From a virus: a DNA stretch of 64,000 nt. The stretch covers positions 1 through 64,000 of the IMG/VR virus record IMGVR_UViG_3300020171_000021; one strand, given 5' to 3'. The notes under the pieces are model-generated. The model was given only the letters and a program-made list of their open reading frames with translations. It did not search any database and was not told where the DNA came from. Shown one piece after another: positions 7,966 to 16,737 of this stretch; the stretch's first letter is position 1, and the number at the start of each line of letters is the position of its first letter. The translations under genes were made by a program, and so were the position numbers.

Positions 7966-8946
7966 ATGGATGCACGCGAGGTATTATTCAGAAGCTTTCC
8001 CAGAACAGTAGGCAATCCTGGGCAGTATTTAATTTATAATGCTGCCCAATTTAATTGGTTTGCATCTGTCAATTCTGGTAATAACGACCAATGTTATTCA
8101 AGCGTGTGTTCTTTTTATAATGGTGCTCCAGTTACTGAAAATTTATTTTTAGAAAATGATTGCACTGATTTGGACGCTGGATTAATTCCAGTAAGAAAAG
8201 TTATCCTTTGGTACGAAGCACATAAAATTCCATGGATATGTTTATTCAGTGCAAATAGAAGTTATCATCTTCATGGACTATTTGAACCAGAACTTCTTAC
8301 TACAAAAACTATCAGACATTTTGTTGATATGATATTGGAACAAACAGAAACCACTGGGTTGTTTGATACACACGTCATTGGTGATGCAAGACGATTGTGT
8401 AGAATTCCAAATACACAACGTGATAACGGATTGTGGTGCATTCCGCTGTCACGAGAAACTATTTTTAATCACAATGCAGCTTTTATAAAAAAACTTGCAG
8501 TGACCCCACAGTTTCTTTCTTATATGGATGTTAAACGTCCAAAAATATCAGACTTTATTGAGGTCAAAAAAGAGACAATAACAGTTCAACGTGAAATCAC
8601 TATTGCAGGCTGTAAAGAAGTTTTTATGCTAAGGGATGTTTTAAGACCTTGTATCTTTAAAAAGATTTGCGAACCTAATCCCAGAGAAAATATTCGACTC
8701 ACTGCAACAATAGAAGCAATGAATCATGGAATAACTGTTTCACAATTAATCAGTGCTTATGAAAAACTTGGATGGGTAGACTGGGATAGAGATTACACAA
8801 GATATAAAATTGAAATTTTAGAACATAAACGAAATGTTGAAAAAGATTACTTAATACCGTTTACAAAAAAGCAAATTGGTTGCACAAAGAAAACCACTTG
8901 CTTAAAATGTATTTTAAAAGGCGACGAATGGAACGAATTAAAATAG
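7966..8946 (+). CDS. Archaeo-eukaryotic primase (PriS-like catalytic subunit)
   Basis: Three signatures of the AEP fold are visible in order: the acidic pair DLD (68-70), the SANRSYHLHG segment (His101, His103), and GDARRLCRIPN at about 139-149, the usual R-x-x-R-I-P block. The C-terminus has three clustered cysteines. It should make primers for PolB. Its 326 residues are close to PriS length, and it sits inside the replication operon. Confidence 0.82.
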   Translation: MDAREVLFRSFPRTVGNPGQYLIYNAAQFNWFASVNSGNNDQCYSSVCSFYNGAPVTENLFLENDCTDLDAGLIPVRKVILWYEAHKIPWICLFSANRSYHLHGLFEPELLTTKTIRHFVDMILEQTETTGLFDTHVIGDARRLCRIPNTQRDNGLWCIPLSRETIFNHNAAFIKKLAVTPQFLSYMDVKRPKISDFIEVKKETITVQREITIAGCKEVFMLRDVLRPCIFKKICEPNPRENIRLTATIEAMNHGITVSQLISAYEKLGWVDWDRDYTRYKIEILEHKRNVEKDYLIPFTKKQIGCTKKTTCLKCILKGDEWNELK

Positions 8947-8955
8947 AGGACAACT

Positions 8956-9384
8956 ATGTGTGAAAAAGAAATATATTACCCAGATGGAAAAATACCAATT
9001 GTTGGTGAAAGATTGATTCATGTACATAACAGAGAAAATAATGTTTGGGCGTGGATGTGTACAATGTGTGGTAAAATAATGGCACCACATAAAATGAATA
9101 CGCCACATGGTGAAGATGGCTCCTGGCGAGTATTGCAATCCAAAGGTGCAGCATCAAGACATCTTGGAAGTCACGACCTAAGATATGTTAATCATGGACG
9201 ACCTATTGATGAGATAACCAGACAGGGCAAAACTTTATGTAAGAAGTGCGGCAATATAGCAAGTAACAAGAAGGTCGGAGAATTATTTTCATATTCTCTC
9301 GATAAAGAAGAAAAATATTATTGTTTCGATTGTGGTTGGCTTAAAAAGTCAGATACCACAAAAATAATTATAAGAAAACTATAA
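8956..9384 (+). CDS. Zinc-ribbon protein, 142 residues
   Basis: Several CxxC knuckles are present: CTMC near residue 35, CKKC near 96 and CFDC near 122, enough for at least one zinc ribbon. The start follows AGAGGACA. The role is unknown; its place directly after the primase suggests nucleic acid binding. Confidence 0.65.
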   Translation: MCEKEIYYPDGKIPIVGERLIHVHNRENNVWAWMCTMCGKIMAPHKMNTPHGEDGSWRVLQSKGAASRHLGSHDLRYVNHGRPIDEITRQGKTLCKKCGNIASNKKVGELFSYSLDKEEKYYCFDCGWLKKSDTTKIIIRKL

Positions 9385-9395
9385 AGGTGAATCAA

Positions 9396-9656
9396 ATGAG
9401 AAGAATAATGATTTCAGACGATTTGTACAGGGTATTGCAGAGCATTCATCCTGACCCAACAATGGCGGTAGGAATATTGAACCAGTCAGCAACAATGTCT
9501 GGCGCACTCTATGTTGTTAAAACAGGGATTTCTCCTGAACTGATAAAATTCATAGAAACTATTCCAACAGATGCCCAGGACAAATATGTGGAAATTGCCG
9601 GAACAACTATTGCTGAACTCTGCAAGTCAGAGAAAACTGAAATAGTCCACGTATGA
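9396..9656 (+). CDS. Hypothetical protein, 86 residues
   Basis: ATG 9396 is preferred over GTG 9387 because the GTG belongs to the AGGTGA ribosome site. The product is soluble with no recognised motif. It belongs to the same tight operon as the primase. Confidence 0.6.
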   Translation: MRRIMISDDLYRVLQSIHPDPTMAVGILNQSATMSGALYVVKTGISPELIKFIETIPTDAQDKYVEIAGTTIAELCKSEKTEIVHV

Positions 9657-9730
9657 AGAAATTAACAAAATACATCGCAAAACTTTTACATGTGTATATC
9701 ACATGTCATCCAAAAGAAAAAGATGTTTAG
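9653..9730 (+). CDS. Possible 25-residue ORF
   Basis: The frame overlaps the preceding stop (GTATGA) and codes for a basic helix. Its short length and the lack of any recognised pattern make it doubtful. About 40 further bases before the next gene show no other feature. Confidence 0.2.
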   Translation: MKKLTKYIAKLLHVYITCHPKEKDV

Positions 9731-9770
9731 CTTCATCAGTGGCGTCATATGAACAGATACGGATAGTCAT

Positions 9771-10478
9771 ATGAAAATAAGCGTAAGTGATAACGAAGTA
9801 CATCAAAATCCGCAAATAGTTGACGGCTTAAAAATGCTTGGCCACGAAATCGTGGTCGAGCATCGTGAAGTTGGAGATTACCTTTGCGGAAGAACTTTGA
9901 TTGAATATAAACGACTTGGTAATTGGGTTGGTGATGTTGATAATGACCACATATTTCAGCAAGCACAAGACATGCGCTATTCTATGTCATTAGACCCAAA
10001 TCTTAAATGCTATATTTTTGTATCTGGAAACCTTGACGGAATGTTTAATTTAACCAAATTAGAAATAAAAGATGGCATAAAGAAAATAGTACCAATAAAA
10101 GTACGACCAGAAGGGCAAATTGCCGCTGCAGCATCATTATCTTCTGAACATTATGGCATACCAGTACATTTTTTAAGCAATGACTGGTTTGTAATTCGAA
10201 AAATGCACTATCTGTTTCTTAAAGATAATGATGGAAAAATTACCGAAGTAAATCCAGTTAGAACGCCAATCAAATATGAAGACCAAGTGCTAACAAATTA
10301 TGCGTCAATTGATGGTGTGGGCGAAGTAAATGCAAAAAAACTTCGCGCAGCATTTTCAAAACCAAAAGATTTGTATAATGCAACTGAATTACAATTGAAA
10401 CAAATACCTGGATTTGGAGAAAAAACTATAAGTAAACTTTTAAATTTCTTCAATGGCATAGAAGATAAAAAAACTTAA
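9771..10478 (+). CDS. XPF/Hef-type ERCC4 nuclease with tandem helix-hairpin-helix
   Basis: The N-terminal ERCC4 nuclease shows GDY (35-37) followed by EYKRLGN (45-51) where the family has ERKxxxD. Residues 175-232 hold two helix-hairpin-helix motifs (DGVGEVNAKKL and PGFGEKTISKL) that bind branched DNA. Such enzymes cut forks and flaps. The last Asp of the metal motif is replaced by Asn, so activity may be altered or a nearby Asp (GDVDND) may substitute. The family-typical helicase domain is absent. Confidence 0.85.
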   Translation: MKISVSDNEVHQNPQIVDGLKMLGHEIVVEHREVGDYLCGRTLIEYKRLGNWVGDVDNDHIFQQAQDMRYSMSLDPNLKCYIFVSGNLDGMFNLTKLEIKDGIKKIVPIKVRPEGQIAAAASLSSEHYGIPVHFLSNDWFVIRKMHYLFLKDNDGKITEVNPVRTPIKYEDQVLTNYASIDGVGEVNAKKLRAAFSKPKDLYNATELQLKQIPGFGEKTISKLLNFFNGIEDKKT

Positions 10479-10500
10479 ATACTGATAAAACAGTTTATAA
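10475..10500 (+). promoter_or_regulatory. Promoter before the RFC operon
   Basis: TTAAATACTGATAAAACAGT starts inside the last codons of the nuclease gene, and the start codon follows 38 bases later after GAGGACAGA. The ACTGATAAAACA segment recurs before the zinc-finger gene at 37231. Confidence 0.5.
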
Positions 10501-10512
10501 TATGAGGACAGA

Positions 10513-10710
10513 ATGGTAACTTATGAACTTCTCCCTAAATGGGCAATTGACAATATGCTTGAATATATTGAGAATGCAAAAACTGCTATAGCGTTTGGTC
10601 ATGCTAATAATCCTGAGCTATCATTAAGAGCAACTGAAGAACTTGACAAAGCAATTAAAGAAATTAAAATAAATCGAACAGAGTGCAATGTTCGGCCAGT
10701 TGGAGTATAA
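10513..10710 (+). CDS. Hypothetical protein, 65 residues
   Basis: A short helical protein translated from a GAGGACA site and ending just before the RFC small subunit. Its helical repeat of Ala, Glu and Lys suggests a small bundle. No family is recognised. Confidence 0.6.
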   Translation: MVTYELLPKWAIDNMLEYIENAKTAIAFGHANNPELSLRATEELDKAIKEIKINRTECNVRPVGV

Positions 10711-10712
10711 GT

Positions 10713-11699
10713 ATGGATTTATGGGTGGACGAATTTGCACCAACAAAACTTATTGACTTAATTGGTCAAAAAGAACTGGTGTTTTATTTTCAACAGTGCA
10801 TTAAGCTAGGATTAGTTCCAAATTTAACTCTTGCCGGCGCACCAGGAACTGGAAAAACTACTATCATCAAATGCTTTTTGAACGACCTTGGATATTTTGA
10901 TATGCCAGGGCAATATGAAATCTTAAATGCATCTGACGAACGTGGAATAAACATGGTTCGTGAAAAATTAAAGAATGCTGCTAAAAAGCCGACCTTGTTT
11001 GGACTGCCGAGACTCATTGTGCTTGATGAAGGAGATTCAATAACAGGAGATGCTCAAGCAGCTATGAGGGCAGTCATTGAAGATTATTCGTCTACAACCA
11101 GATTCATTATAATCTGCAACTATCCAAATGAGTTACTTGACCCAATTATATCAAGATGCCCAATGAAAACTGCTTATCCATTAAGCAAAACTGATATTGA
11201 AGCAGCTTGCAAAAGATTACAGCAATCAAAGAATTTTTCTATAACCACAGAAGCATTTGATATTCTATATACGAAGTGCCGAGGAGATTTAAGAAAGTTT
11301 ATCGGAATGGTTCAAGATGCTTGTTTAATGTCAAACTTTGCTATCACAAAAGAAACGGTTGCATTACATGATGTTGAACCCGAATTAGCAAAAACTATTT
11401 TGAAAACAGCACTAACAAATTTTGAGCAGGCAAGAGATGTTCTAATTACTACGGTTGCTCAAAATAAAGACATTAAATCATTGCTGGAGCAAATGTTTGA
11501 TGCTGCTGAAAAAATTGATTATGCTGTCAATATTACTCCAGAGGAAAACGAAATAATAGCAAGAAAAATTCAAGACAGAATTGCTGAAATAGATTACAGA
11601 TTAACACAGGGCACGAATGTTTTAATTCAACTGGTTTCAATCTTAGCATATATCCGGTGGATAAGATATATGCCATTGACCTGTCCAAAAGCGAGGTAA
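10713..11699 (+). CDS. rfcS: Replication factor C small subunit (clamp loader)
   Basis: Walker A GAPGTGKTT (42-50), Walker B LIVLDEGDS (101-109), the NASDERG box and the arginine-finger SRC (147-149) are all intact. These identify the RFC small subunit, which with the large subunit at 27276 loads the sliding clamp. The 328 residues match archaeal RfcS length. ATG 10713 is chosen because TTGGAG precedes it. Confidence 0.95.
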   Translation: MDLWVDEFAPTKLIDLIGQKELVFYFQQCIKLGLVPNLTLAGAPGTGKTTIIKCFLNDLGYFDMPGQYEILNASDERGINMVREKLKNAAKKPTLFGLPRLIVLDEGDSITGDAQAAMRAVIEDYSSTTRFIIICNYPNELLDPIISRCPMKTAYPLSKTDIEAACKRLQQSKNFSITTEAFDILYTKCRGDLRKFIGMVQDACLMSNFAITKETVALHDVEPELAKTILKTALTNFEQARDVLITTVAQNKDIKSLLEQMFDAAEKIDYAVNITPEENEIIARKIQDRIAEIDYRLTQGTNVLIQLVSILAYIRWIRYMPLTCPKAR

Positions 11700-11700
11700 A

Positions 11701-11847
11701 ATGTCAAAAGTAAAATGCACATTATGTGGAGATATAATCGAAAGCAAATATCGTCACGATTATGTAGAATGCTCATGTGGATACACATTTGTAGATGGCG
11801 GCAATGATTATATTAGAACCACGCCACATGGAGAAGTGATAGTATGA
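11701..11847 (+). CDS. DUF7695-like zinc microprotein
   Basis: The 48 residues contain CTLC (6-9) and CSC (24-26) with a conserved-looking VDGGNDYIR segment. The layout resembles a short phage zinc-ribbon family (C-x-L-C-G-D-x-I-E-S-K ... VDGG) that I know as DUF7695. The function of that family is unknown. It overlaps the next gene by four bases. Confidence 0.65.
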   Translation: MSKVKCTLCGDIIESKYRHDYVECSCGYTFVDGGNDYIRTTPHGEVIV

Positions 11848-12326
11848 ACTTTTGTCAATTTTATAATCGTAGTATGAAAAAATTACAAGGAACATGGTAC
11901 CCAGCAGATTCTATAAATGTTCTATTAGGAATTTTGATATTAACTGGTGCCATATTAGAATATGTAATCGTTTGGCCAATTTGTTATATAATAAGTAAAT
12001 TGCCCGAACTTCCAAAAATAAAAATACCTTATGCAGAACTTACAGGAGCAATATTTGTTATTACAGCAGCATGGCTAGTTGCGATGATAAGTCTAGACTT
12101 TTTTATACAACCAATGTCAACTTCTTGGGTTGAACTTGTACTAGGAATTTTCTTGTTGAACATGATATATATTGGAGAAGTTTTATGCTTGACCATATGT
12201 CATAAAAATTATGACCTATCTATGAAATTTTTTATTGCCGGATTTACGCCATACATCATAATAGGAAAGTTCTTTAATCAGCTCTATAATAAAACATCAT
12301 CTTCATGTCCACTTAAAAAGGAGTAA
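11844..12326 (+). CDS. Integral membrane protein, about four helices
   Basis: Hydrophobic segments lie near residues 24-44, 60-82, 92-112 and 120-145. No transporter or enzyme motif is seen. It lies between a zinc microprotein and an RNA ligase, with no obvious functional link. Confidence 0.65.
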   Translation: MNFCQFYNRSMKKLQGTWYPADSINVLLGILILTGAILEYVIVWPICYIISKLPELPKIKIPYAELTGAIFVITAAWLVAMISLDFFIQPMSTSWVELVLGIFLLNMIYIGEVLCLTICHKNYDLSMKFFIAGFTPYIIIGKFFNQLYNKTSSSCPLKKE

Positions 12327-12328
12327 TC

Positions 12329-13402
12329 ATGGAAAGAAAATTAGCAACAATTCAAATAATAAGTGAACTGCGTCCAATAGAAGGTGCAGACAAAATAGAG
12401 GTAGCAAAAGTAATGGGCTGGCAGGTAGTCGTTAAAAAAGGCGAATTTACCATCGGAGACCTATGTATTTTCTGCGAAATTGATAGTGTAATGCCCGAAA
12501 AACCCGAATTTGAATTCCTTAGAGAAAAGAAATTTAGAGTGAAATCTATCAGATTGCGTAAACAAATTTCGCAAGGACTGGTACTTCCGATGCATTTACT
12601 TGGATTAAAAGAATCTATCGGGATGACACGTGACCATTATTTTGGTAAATCCAATCTTATCGGGCTCAATGTAACAAAAATGCTTGGCATCATAAAATAT
12701 GAATTGCCTACATCACCAGGTAGTGGAGGAATAGCACTTGGAGACTTTCCTTCTTTTCTCATTCCAAAAACAGATGAGATAAGAGTACAGAGTGCACTGG
12801 GTGTCATTGAGGAAATGCGTGGTAAAGACGTTTATATTGCAGAAAAAGAGGACGGAACGAGTTTCACGGCGTATCATTGGAGATTTAAAAATCCTGACGA
12901 AGAAGAAAAATACCATTATGGGGTCTGTTCAAGAAATCGTGAACTGAAAGACGAAGGGTCTGATGTTTATTGGAAGATTTCACACAAATATAACCTTGAA
13001 AATAAACTCAAAGAATATTATGAGAAATACAAGGTTAATCTTGCAGTCCAGGGAGAAATCTGTGGAGGTATCATTCAGAGCAATCCACTTGGATTAAAAC
13101 AAGACCAACTCTTCTTTTTCAATATTTATAATTTGGACACGCACAACTATATGGATTTTGCTCAATTCTTGTTTACAGCACAAGAACTTGATTTGCCAAT
13201 TGTTCGAATATTAGGTGAATGTAAATTTAACTTTACTCTTGAGGAACTACTTGATATAGCAAAGGGTAAATATCCTGGAACTAATAATAACAGAGAAGGA
13301 ATTGTGATACGCCCAGTGAATGAAACATATTCAGAAACTTTAGCGGGCAGAATGAGCTTTAAAGTAATCAATAACGATTATTTATTAAAGGACGAAAAAT
13401 GA
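12329..13402 (+). CDS. RNA ligase of the Rnl5/DRB0094 type
   Basis: The N-terminal 90 residues resemble the OB-fold module found in the Deinococcus DraRnl (DRB0094) group. The nucleotidyltransferase core has AEKEDGTSF with Lys173 as the predicted AMP-accepting residue, the REGIVIRP motif near 325 and SFKVIN near 345. Such ligases seal nicks with 3'-OH RNA ends. In a virus it could repair tRNAs or RNA cut by host defence. The 357 residues are normal for the group. Confidence 0.85.
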   Translation: MERKLATIQIISELRPIEGADKIEVAKVMGWQVVVKKGEFTIGDLCIFCEIDSVMPEKPEFEFLREKKFRVKSIRLRKQISQGLVLPMHLLGLKESIGMTRDHYFGKSNLIGLNVTKMLGIIKYELPTSPGSGGIALGDFPSFLIPKTDEIRVQSALGVIEEMRGKDVYIAEKEDGTSFTAYHWRFKNPDEEEKYHYGVCSRNRELKDEGSDVYWKISHKYNLENKLKEYYEKYKVNLAVQGEICGGIIQSNPLGLKQDQLFFFNIYNLDTHNYMDFAQFLFTAQELDLPIVRILGECKFNFTLEELLDIAKGKYPGTNNNREGIVIRPVNETYSETLAGRMSFKVINNDYLLKDEK

Positions 13403-13419
13403 TGGAGGAACTATATTAT

Positions 13420-13563
13420 ATGGATAATTCAATTGCACCTAGTGGTGTGAAAACATTTTTTAAACAGCATGAAGCGCAAAAAGCAGCAGTAGATGAACTT
13501 ATTGCAGCTCATAAAAAAGAATTTAAAATTATTCTTGAAAGATGTATGAAAACGGATGAGTGA
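13420..13563 (+). CDS. 47-residue helical microprotein
   Basis: ATG 13420 lies after ATGGAGGAAC (GGAGG at 13404-13408); an earlier ATG at 13399 overlaps the ligase stop and would add seven residues. The product is a charged helix. It is followed immediately by the Cas4-like gene. Confidence 0.45.
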   Translation: MDNSIAPSGVKTFFKQHEAQKAAVDELIAAHKKEFKIILERCMKTDE

Positions 13564-13568
13564 ATTTA

Positions 13569-14354
13569 ATGAAATTTCAAAGTCCAAGTTCAGTTGGATT
13601 GTTTCACGATTGTCCAAACGCTTATCGGTTGCATTATATTGACCGATATGAATCTTTATCAATGGATGATACCGCCTTAAGAATGGGAAGAAGTGTTCAC
13701 TCAATCTGTGAAAACTTTTATAAGGATTTAGACCTTAACAGTCTAGAACCTGAAAGGCATTTTGTTGAACATCTTAAAAATGTAGCTTTTGCATATTGGG
13801 ATAGAAGTATTGATGCTAAAAAGCGTGAAGCAATGGATGTTGCATTGAGAGGTTGGGTGCATGTTGAATTAACAAGATTCATAAAGTATAGAACTATGAA
13901 CATACTTGATAGATTCAAACCAATTGCTGTTGAAGAAGATTTAAGGTCTCCGTTGTTAGGCCTTCACTGCATAGTAGATAAACGTGGTATTGGAGCAGAT
14001 GGCAGTAAATATGCTTGGGATTACAAAACAAATTCTTATTTGCCATCTAAGAAGGCATTTGAAGGCGATATGAAAGCTTTAAAACTGAACTTTAAAGTTC
14101 AGGCAGCCATAAACGCATTAATATTAAAACAAGTTGGAACACCAATCGACAAGTTTTATTTCCAATTTGTAAGATTCCCTGATAAACTACTTGAAATTCC
14201 GTTGACTCCTGCCTTATTTAAAGAGGCACAAGCTGCAATTGATGCGGTACTAACTGCAACTGAATACCCAAAAAATAAAAAACATTGTCACTTGTGTAAT
14301 TATAAGGTGTATTGTGAAGCAGAGTCGCAGTCAATCTATTGCTGCAGCCCGTAG
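13569..14354 (+). CDS. Cas4/RecB-like PD-(D/E)XK exonuclease with Fe-S cysteines
   Basis: SPSSVGLFHDCPNAYRL at 5-21 is the typical RecB/Cas4 opening, with Cys15. GRSVHSICE follows at 40-48, then a DYKT active-site strand near 154, an FKVQAAIN helix and a C-terminal CHLCNYKVYC cluster. One early and three late cysteines would hold a 4Fe-4S cluster, as in Cas4 and AddB. No cas genes or CRISPR array lie nearby, so a role in DNA end processing and recombination is inferred. Confidence 0.85.
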   Translation: MKFQSPSSVGLFHDCPNAYRLHYIDRYESLSMDDTALRMGRSVHSICENFYKDLDLNSLEPERHFVEHLKNVAFAYWDRSIDAKKREAMDVALRGWVHVELTRFIKYRTMNILDRFKPIAVEEDLRSPLLGLHCIVDKRGIGADGSKYAWDYKTNSYLPSKKAFEGDMKALKLNFKVQAAINALILKQVGTPIDKFYFQFVRFPDKLLEIPLTPALFKEAQAAIDAVLTATEYPKNKKHCHLCNYKVYCEAESQSIYCCSP

Positions 14355-14356
14355 AC

Positions 14357-14372
14357 TTTATAAATATAAAAG
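14357..14372 (+). promoter_or_regulatory. TATA-box promoter before the clamp operon
   Basis: TTTATAAATATAAAAG begins two bases after the nuclease stop, and AGAGGACA precedes the start codon at 14396, 39 bases downstream. Confidence 0.6.
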
Positions 14373-14395
14373 CAGTTAAGTAACTAGAGGACAAA

Positions 14396-14716
14396 ATGAA
14401 AATAAACGGATTAATTATAGAATCATTTGTTGACTATCCAAATAGTTTTCTTGCAGATTTTGCCACAGATATAGAAATCCGAAGAGAATTAAATGAATTG
14501 GATACACCATCACTTAAAAGATTAAGTGGATTGTTTGCACTTGATAGTCATGCGTTACGTTTTGCAAAAGTTGTTGGAATACATCCAGTAACCGGGCTTC
14601 CGTGGGATTTAACACCTAACGGAATAGACTGTGAACGCTATGACCAGTTAAAGGAACGAAATACAACCATTATATTAAAAATAAAAGAAATTCTTGAACA
14701 GAGGACAGAAACATGA
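14396..14716 (+). CDS. Hypothetical protein, 106 residues
   Basis: The protein is soluble and largely helical. It is the first gene after a TATA-box promoter and overlaps the clamp candidate by four bases, so the two are translated together. No family is recognised. Confidence 0.65.
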   Translation: MKINGLIIESFVDYPNSFLADFATDIEIRRELNELDTPSLKRLSGLFALDSHALRFAKVVGIHPVTGLPWDLTPNGIDCERYDQLKERNTTIILKIKEILEQRTET

Positions 14717-15591
14717 AATCAATAACTACAATACTCACCCTTAGTGAGATGTTAAGAAAAATCGCCTGCGGCGGGCTGGTAAACAGTGCCGTCATCACAA
14801 TTAGTGACGGAAAAATGCATGCGGAGGGATTAGGAATAGAGACTAGCGAAAGTAAAGGCGCAGACGGAACATTAATCTGGGCAGTAACCTATCCACTAGT
14901 ATCTGTTGAAGAGCCAGGAGAAATTACTGTCGCGGACATAAAAGACCTACTTTCAAAGTTGGGAGCGTTTGAAAAAGATGACCAGGTAGCCATGTTCACA
15001 GATGGCATAACCAAACTGATAATAAACAGAGAATCTCCAAAGCGGGTTTTAACTTATGATATGGTTGACAAGAAGTATATCAAAACCCAGCATGTTGGGA
15101 CAAAGGTACAGCTCGGCAATCCAATCCTATTAACAAGAGCTGATGGCACGCAGAAGAAGATTGAATTCCAGGGGCATGTAAAGCTAAATTCAGTTACACT
15201 CAAAGAATTGAGTAAAGCAGTGGGCATAATAAACCCAACAGATATACCCTTGCAGATAACAGCAGATAAATTCTATTCGCTATTGAAGGGACAGAATGCA
15301 TCATTGATGCCTGAACTAAAATACGACGAGATATCCGGCGCAGCAGTTTCGAAATACACAGAAGAGATAACAAATATCTTCAATCTAGGATTTGGAAATG
15401 CTACAGTAGATATTGGTAACAATGCACCAGTACATATCAGATATGATGCACCAGGCCAGATAGCAGAATACATGCTGTTAAACGCGGGTGCAATGAAAAA
15501 GAAAACTCCAGCAGCGGCAACTCCAACAACGACACCAACAACGGCTCCGGCTGCAACTACGACAACGGCTCCAACTGCACCTATAGTGTAA
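14713..15591 (+). CDS. Probable sliding clamp (divergent PCNA-like)
   Basis: The size (292 residues including a 25-residue Pro/Thr/Ala tail), the beta-alpha alternation and the late sequence APVHIRYDAPGQIAEYMLL resemble PCNA, whose last strands carry a similar Y-x-APG/LAP pattern. The genome encodes both clamp-loader subunits and several proteins with clamp-binding-like tails, so a clamp is expected. No other candidate is visible. The P/T-rich tail is not typical of PCNA. It is followed by a clear terminator. Confidence 0.6.
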   Translation: MKSITTILTLSEMLRKIACGGLVNSAVITISDGKMHAEGLGIETSESKGADGTLIWAVTYPLVSVEEPGEITVADIKDLLSKLGAFEKDDQVAMFTDGITKLIINRESPKRVLTYDMVDKKYIKTQHVGTKVQLGNPILLTRADGTQKKIEFQGHVKLNSVTLKELSKAVGIINPTDIPLQITADKFYSLLKGQNASLMPELKYDEISGAAVSKYTEEITNIFNLGFGNATVDIGNNAPVHIRYDAPGQIAEYMLLNAGAMKKKTPAAATPTTTPTTAPAATTTTAPTAPIV

Positions 15592-15594
15592 AGT

Positions 15595-15620
15595 AAGAGG
15601 ATAATCCTCTTATCTTTCTA
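15595..15620 (+). terminator. Hairpin-plus-T terminator after the clamp gene
   Basis: AAGAGGA (15595-15601) pairs perfectly with TCCTCTT (15605-15611) over a three-base loop, and a T-rich run follows. Confidence 0.6.
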
Positions 15621-15625
15621 TTTTT

Positions 15626-16033
15626 ATGACTAAATATCATTTTATACGTGCAGAACAAAAAATAGAAGGAAACATTCCTTTTCTATATCTTATCGGAAGA
15701 GAACTTGATTCATTAAAGAAGCGCACGTTTAAAGTACATGGATTTAGAACATATTTTTATGCTCTGGAAGAAGAGAATCTTCCAAAAAGTTCTGGAATCA
15801 TAGACATTATTCCGGGGTTCATATCAATCTTCGGCGATAAATGCAAGAAAGTTATTGTTGCTTCCACAAATGACATTAATCAAATTAATAAGTTTCTGTC
15901 AAAACATTTTGAAGCAGATGTTGGTAGAAACTATGTACGACGCTTTTTAATAGACACTGGAATAAAGAGTTATTTTACAGTTCCGGAACAAACAGACAAT
16001 GATATATATTATACACAAATAACAGGAGAATGA
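15626..16033 (+). CDS. Hypothetical protein related to replication-module context, 135 residues
   Basis: The N-terminal YHFIRAEQKIEGNIPFLYL region looks like the first strands of a polymerase or RNase H-like fold, but no catalytic acids in the right order are seen. The start follows the terminator closely without a clear Shine-Dalgarno site, so it may be leaderless. Function unknown. Confidence 0.6.
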   Translation: MTKYHFIRAEQKIEGNIPFLYLIGRELDSLKKRTFKVHGFRTYFYALEEENLPKSSGIIDIIPGFISIFGDKCKKVIVASTNDINQINKFLSKHFEADVGRNYVRRFLIDTGIKSYFTVPEQTDNDIYYTQITGE

Positions 16034-16034
16034 T

Positions 16035-16325
16035 ATGCTATTTTCAACAAATTATATTGAAATTTTATTCATTTTAGCAAATGCCGCGTTCCTTGGAGGA
16101 ACATTAATGTTGGCCAGGAGAGTTTTTAAAAATCGTGGCTCTATAAAAGATTATGACCCAACTGGTTCATTAATAAACTTTATAGGAATGACCATATCTG
16201 GGATTGCTTTTTATTTATCTGGGTTAGGCACAACTGTTCTATTAATTTTACCCACATGGGCATTTTGGGGTATGGCGTTTGTGTTTTCATACAAACACCA
16301 CAGATACAACCTATGGAAACCATAG
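16035..16325 (+). CDS. Small membrane protein, three helices
   Basis: Hydrophobic segments lie near residues 8-28, 45-65 and 67-86. There is no recognisable motif. It precedes the promoter of the deazaguanine module. Confidence 0.6.
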   Translation: MLFSTNYIEILFILANAAFLGGTLMLARRVFKNRGSIKDYDPTGSLINFIGMTISGIAFYLSGLGTTVLLILPTWAFWGMAFVFSYKHHRYNLWKP

Positions 16326-16327
16326 TA

Positions 16328-16340
16328 TTAAATACTTTTA
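16328..16340 (+). promoter_or_regulatory. TATA-box promoter of the deazaguanine operon
   Basis: TTAAATACTTTTA starts 50 bases before the QueD start codon, which is preceded by CTGGAGG. Confidence 0.6.
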
Positions 16341-16377
16341 GAACAAATACTGACTTAATATATCTGGAGGATGTAAA

Positions 16378-16737
16378 ATGAAAATTTCAAAAGATTTTGA
16401 ATTTGCGGCAGCACATAAATTAAATTTACCATACGATAGCCCTTGCGAAAGATTACACGGACACAACTATAAACTCAGTGTAACATTAGTGGGCGAACTT
16501 AACAAAGACGGAATGATTATGGACTTTAAAGAATTAAAGTCTATTGTTACTCAAGAAGTTATCTCCATGCTTGACCATCAGGATTTAACAGGGTTTTTCA
16601 TTATAAACCACCAACCGGTTAATGCAACAGCAGAAATCATGAGTAAATGGATTTATGAACGTCTTATTTACAGACTACCAGAACTTCATAAAGTTCGGCT
16701 CTGGGAAACCACAGATAGTTCGGCGGAATATCCATGA
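16378..16737 (+). CDS. queD: 6-carboxytetrahydropterin synthase (QueD)
   Basis: Zinc histidines His13, His27 and His29 (HGHNY) and catalytic Cys23 in SPCERLHGHNY are in the expected places. The MIMDF and DHQDL segments are also typical, with a late Glu in LWETTD. The enzyme converts dihydroneopterin triphosphate to 6-carboxytetrahydropterin, the second step towards preQ0. Its 119 residues match the family. FolE and QueE are in the same operon. Confidence 0.95.
   Translation: MKISKDFEFAAAHKLNLPYDSPCERLHGHNYKLSVTLVGELNKDGMIMDFKELKSIVTQEVISMLDHQDLTGFFIINHQPVNATAEIMSKWIYERLIYRLPELHKVRLWETTDSSAEYP

Noticed and set aside
7966-8946. Reading the primase gene as a general hypothetical protein
   Set aside because: The three AEP motifs occur in the right order and spacing, so the primase call is better supported.
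13569-14354. Cas4-like gene as evidence of a CRISPR system
   Set aside because: No cas1, cas2 or repeat-spacer array is seen anywhere in the window; Cas4-like nucleases are common in viruses for DNA processing.
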